Assembly (NCBI GenBank): GCA_963817485.1
Contig: CAWFOR010000005.1
Coordinates: 310,001-374,000 of the forward strand
Direction: 5' to 3'
Length of the DNA: 64,000 bases
From: Hyphomicrobium_A sp963817485
Lineage (GTDB): Bacteria > Pseudomonadota > Alphaproteobacteria > Rhizobiales > Hyphomicrobiaceae
The position numbers were made by a program, and so were the translations under genes. Position 1 is the stretch's first letter. Each line of letters begins with the position of its first letter. Under the pieces are notes generated by a model. The model was not told the origin of the DNA. It saw nothing but the letters and a program-made list of their open reading frames with translations, and made no database searches. Positions 60,854 to 64,000 of this stretch are shown piece after piece.

Positions 60854-61627
60854 TCAGGTCAGCGCGGGCACCGGCAGCGCCGCGACGAGCCGCGTCAGCG
60901 TATCGAGCGTGGCGCGGTCGAACTTGCCGTCGGCGCGCTTTGGCCGGAAGTGGAGCTGGAAGGAGCGCAGCACGATCAGCGTCCACTGGTCGAGGCGCCC
61001 GTTGACGTCGATGTTGTAGCCGTAGCGGCGCAGCAGCTCCTGCGCTTCCGCGATGTCGCCCGACTCGTCGTTGACGGCGTAGGCGCGCCCGCTGCCGCTG
61101 TCGGGGGGCGCCGGCTCGACCCAATGGCCGACACCGTTCGCCGCGAGCCACGCCCAGTCGAACTTCTCGCCGGGATCGATCTTGCGTCCCGGCGCCACGT
61201 CCGAATGCGCAAGGATGCTCTCGGCGCGGATGGCGCGGCGCTGCGCGATGTCGCGGCAGAGCGCGGCGACGGCTTGCATCTGCTCGGCGGGGAAATCCGG
61301 GTAGCCGTGCTCGTGCCCGGGGTTCTGGATCTCGATGCCGATGGAGACCGAATTGATGTCGGTCTCGCCCGCCCAGTGCGATACGCCGGCGTGCCACGCG
61401 CGCATGCCTTCGGGCACCATCTGCGTGATCTCGCCGGTGTCGTCGATGACGTAGTGGCACGACACCTTGCTCTTGGGATGCGCGAGCCAATGGATGGCCT
61501 TCTCGGCCGTCGGCATGCCGGTGTAGTGCAGCAGGATGAGGCGCGGCTTTGAGCCCTTCTTGCGCTCGCCCGTGTTGGGCGAGGGATGCAGCCCATCGAC
61601 GAGCTTGCTGTCGGCTTTCATCGTCAT
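60854..61627 (-). CDS. AmpD-type N-acetylmuramoyl-L-alanine amidase with peptidoglycan-binding domain
   Basis: The amidase_2 domain has the zinc ligands in ILLHYTGM (His), and ILAHSDVAPGRKIDPGEKFD (His and Asp), with SCHYVIDDTGEITQMVPEG and AWHAGVSHWAGETDINSVSI between. A peptidoglycan-binding domain follows (AQELLRRYGYNIDVNGRLDQ, then FQLHFRPKRADGKFDRATLD). 257 residues without a signal peptide, suggesting a cytosolic role in wall recycling like AmpD. Its start overlaps the J-domain gene stop by four bases. Confidence 0.9.
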   Translation of the reverse strand: MTMKADSKLVDGLHPSPNTGERKKGSKPRLILLHYTGMPTAEKAIHWLAHPKSKVSCHYVIDDTGEITQMVPEGMRAWHAGVSHWAGETDINSVSIGIEIQNPGHEHGYPDFPAEQMQAVAALCRDIAQRRAIRAESILAHSDVAPGRKIDPGEKFDWAWLAANGVGHWVEPAPPDSGSGRAYAVNDESGDIAEAQELLRRYGYNIDVNGRLDQWTLIVLRSFQLHFRPKRADGKFDRATLDTLTRLVAALPVPALT

Positions 61628-62373
61628 GAAGTCTTCTCCGGCTCGGAGCGGCGGCTCCCCTCGCGCTCCTTCTCGATGGCATCGTAGGCGGCATTGATGG
61701 CGGCAAGCCTGCGGTTGGCGGCGACGCAGAACTCGTGCGGCACGCCGCTCGCACAGACCCGATCGGGATGATGTGTGCGCGCGAGCGCGCGGTAGCGATC
61801 CTTGATCTCCGCGTCGGAGGCGTTGGGGGCCAGGCCCAGGATCGCATAGGGGCTGCGCGGATCGTGGACATAGGTGGCGCGGATCGAGAGGTACTCGCCG
61901 CGGTCGAGACGGAAGATGGTGGCGACGTTCTCGAGGAAGCGGTCCTCGGCCGGATGCAGGATGCCGTCGGCGGCCGCGATGTGGAACAGGCAGGCGAGCA
62001 CCGACGACAGGAACACAGGCTCGTCCTTGAGCAGCTTGGCGATGCGGGCCGCGTGCATCTCGTAGCCGGCGACGTCACGCTTGGCGAGGTTGTAGACGCG
62101 GCGCACGTTCTTGGCCTCGTGCGCGGGGATCTCAAACAGCCGCTCGAACGCCTGCGCCTCGACGGGAAGCGCGACGCCGTCGGCCTTCGCCATCTTGGCG
62201 GCGAGCGTCGTCACCGCGATGGTGAAGGCGACGGTGCGGTGCGCGGGCGTGCGCTCCCGCTCGCGTCCGAAGCCGAGCTTCGCCCATAGTGCGGCGAGCG
62301 CGGCGCGGAAGCCTCCGCCGGCCGGCGATTCGAGAACCTGACACGGGGTCTGGCATGGGGTCTTCATGGACAT
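61624..62373 (-). CDS. TerB / J-domain protein (DjlA-like)
   Basis: 249 residues. A TerB-like helical domain (TTLAAKMAKADGVALPVEAQ, LFHIAAADGILHPAEDRFLE) is followed by a J domain (AILGLAPNASDAEIKDRYRA, HHPDRVCASG). E. coli DjlA has the same order but an N-terminal membrane anchor; here the N-terminus is short and only mildly hydrophobic (FRAALAALWAKLGFG). The start at 62373 (MSMKTPCQTPCQ) is chosen as closest to a weak ribosome site; 62367 is possible. Tight overlap with the amidase suggests joint expression. Confidence 0.85.
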   Translation of the reverse strand: MSMKTPCQTPCQVLESPAGGGFRAALAALWAKLGFGRERERTPAHRTVAFTIAVTTLAAKMAKADGVALPVEAQAFERLFEIPAHEAKNVRRVYNLAKRDVAGYEMHAARIAKLLKDEPVFLSSVLACLFHIAAADGILHPAEDRFLENVATIFRLDRGEYLSIRATYVHDPRSPYAILGLAPNASDAEIKDRYRALARTHHPDRVCASGVPHEFCVAANRRLAAINAAYDAIEKEREGSRRSEPEKTS

Positions 62374-62574
62374 GTGCCACCCATATCGGCATTCGTGGGC
62401 AACTTGAAGATAGCCTGCCGGTTGCTTCGGGAATCTTGCGGGAGCTTTCGCGGAATCTCGCGACAATTGCCGGAAAATTTACGCCGTTTCGGGCCGCTGG
62501 CGCGGCGATGGGCCGCTGGTTGACGAGCGTGCACCGGGCCGGTAGCTCAACTCACGGCGGCATGGACCACCCTG

Positions 62575-64000
<1,426 letters not shown>

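Noticed and set aside
62546..62570. tRNA-like string CCGGGCCGGTAGCTCAACT before the hydantoinase gene
   Set aside because: It resembles the 5' part of a tRNA, but no anticodon stem, T arm or 3' end follows.

Overview
The window looks like chromosomal DNA of a high-GC alphaproteobacterium, most likely order Hyphomicrobiales (Rhizobiales). This rests on three observations: the mraZ-to-lpxC/bamD/ligA order, the trio fumC / DUF4169 / ribbon-helix-helix, and the small intergenic palindromes typical of that group. Family and genus cannot be fixed from sequence reading alone. A GTP-type PEP carboxykinase is present. No rRNA, tRNA, CRISPR array, prophage or intact insertion sequence was seen.

Layout. 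1-1.4 kb: a visibly AT-richer, broken KAP-family P-loop NTPase and about 950 bp without genes but with three repeat structures. 1.4-7.4 kb: fumC, DUF4169, a ribbon-helix-helix gene, and a very large AsmA-type envelope protein on the other strand. 7.8-20.9 kb: a UvrD/PcrA helicase, a secreted small protein, an exported-type protein-L-isoaspartate methyltransferase, a membrane J-domain protein, DUF3754, prmA, Xaa-Pro aminopeptidase, a sulfotransferase and ligA. 21.2-42.6 kb (all minus strand): a complete division and cell wall (dcw) cluster in the order mraZ-rsmH-ftsL-ftsI-murE-murF-mraY-murD-ftsW-murG-murC-murB-ddlB-ftsQ-ftsA-ftsZ, then lpxC and bamD. Many of its stops and starts overlap by 4 bases. 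Together these genes make UDP-MurNAc-pentapeptide, lipid I and lipid II, assemble the divisome, commit lipid A synthesis and build the outer membrane. 43-49.7 kb: an alpha/beta hydrolase, a DHFR-like protein, a Tyr/Gly-rich secreted protein, the RNase P RNA gene rnpB, a DCC-lipase maturation factor fusion and pckG. 49.7-57 kb: mostly small secreted or membrane proteins, a DUF4118/HisKA_2 histidine kinase, a Rieske ferredoxin, a YkgJ cysteine-cluster protein, DUF6481 and cspA. 57-64 kb: a B12-binding radical SAM protein, an SH3 protein, a divergent HxlR regulator/azoreductase pair with a clear palindrome between them, an AmpD-like amidase overlapping a TerB/J-domain gene, and the start of a hydantoinase A/5-oxoprolinase-type gene that runs off the window.

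The strongest cross-window signal is not a new system. Nine genes are interrupted by 13 frame breaks, and every break needs exactly one base to be skipped (one extra base, on either strand). Essential or core genes (fumC four times, ligA twice) are among them, while the 18 genes from mraZ to bamD have none. The simplest reading is residual single-base insertion errors in the assembly. Genuine pseudogenes cannot be excluded, especially for the KAP gene. I did not find convincing evidence of a previously undescribed system. The best leads are the KAP remnant with its repeats, the missing recN between bamD and ligA, the DCC-LMF fusion, a membrane J-domain protein with a large exported domain, and a secreted protein with a lysozyme-like stretch.
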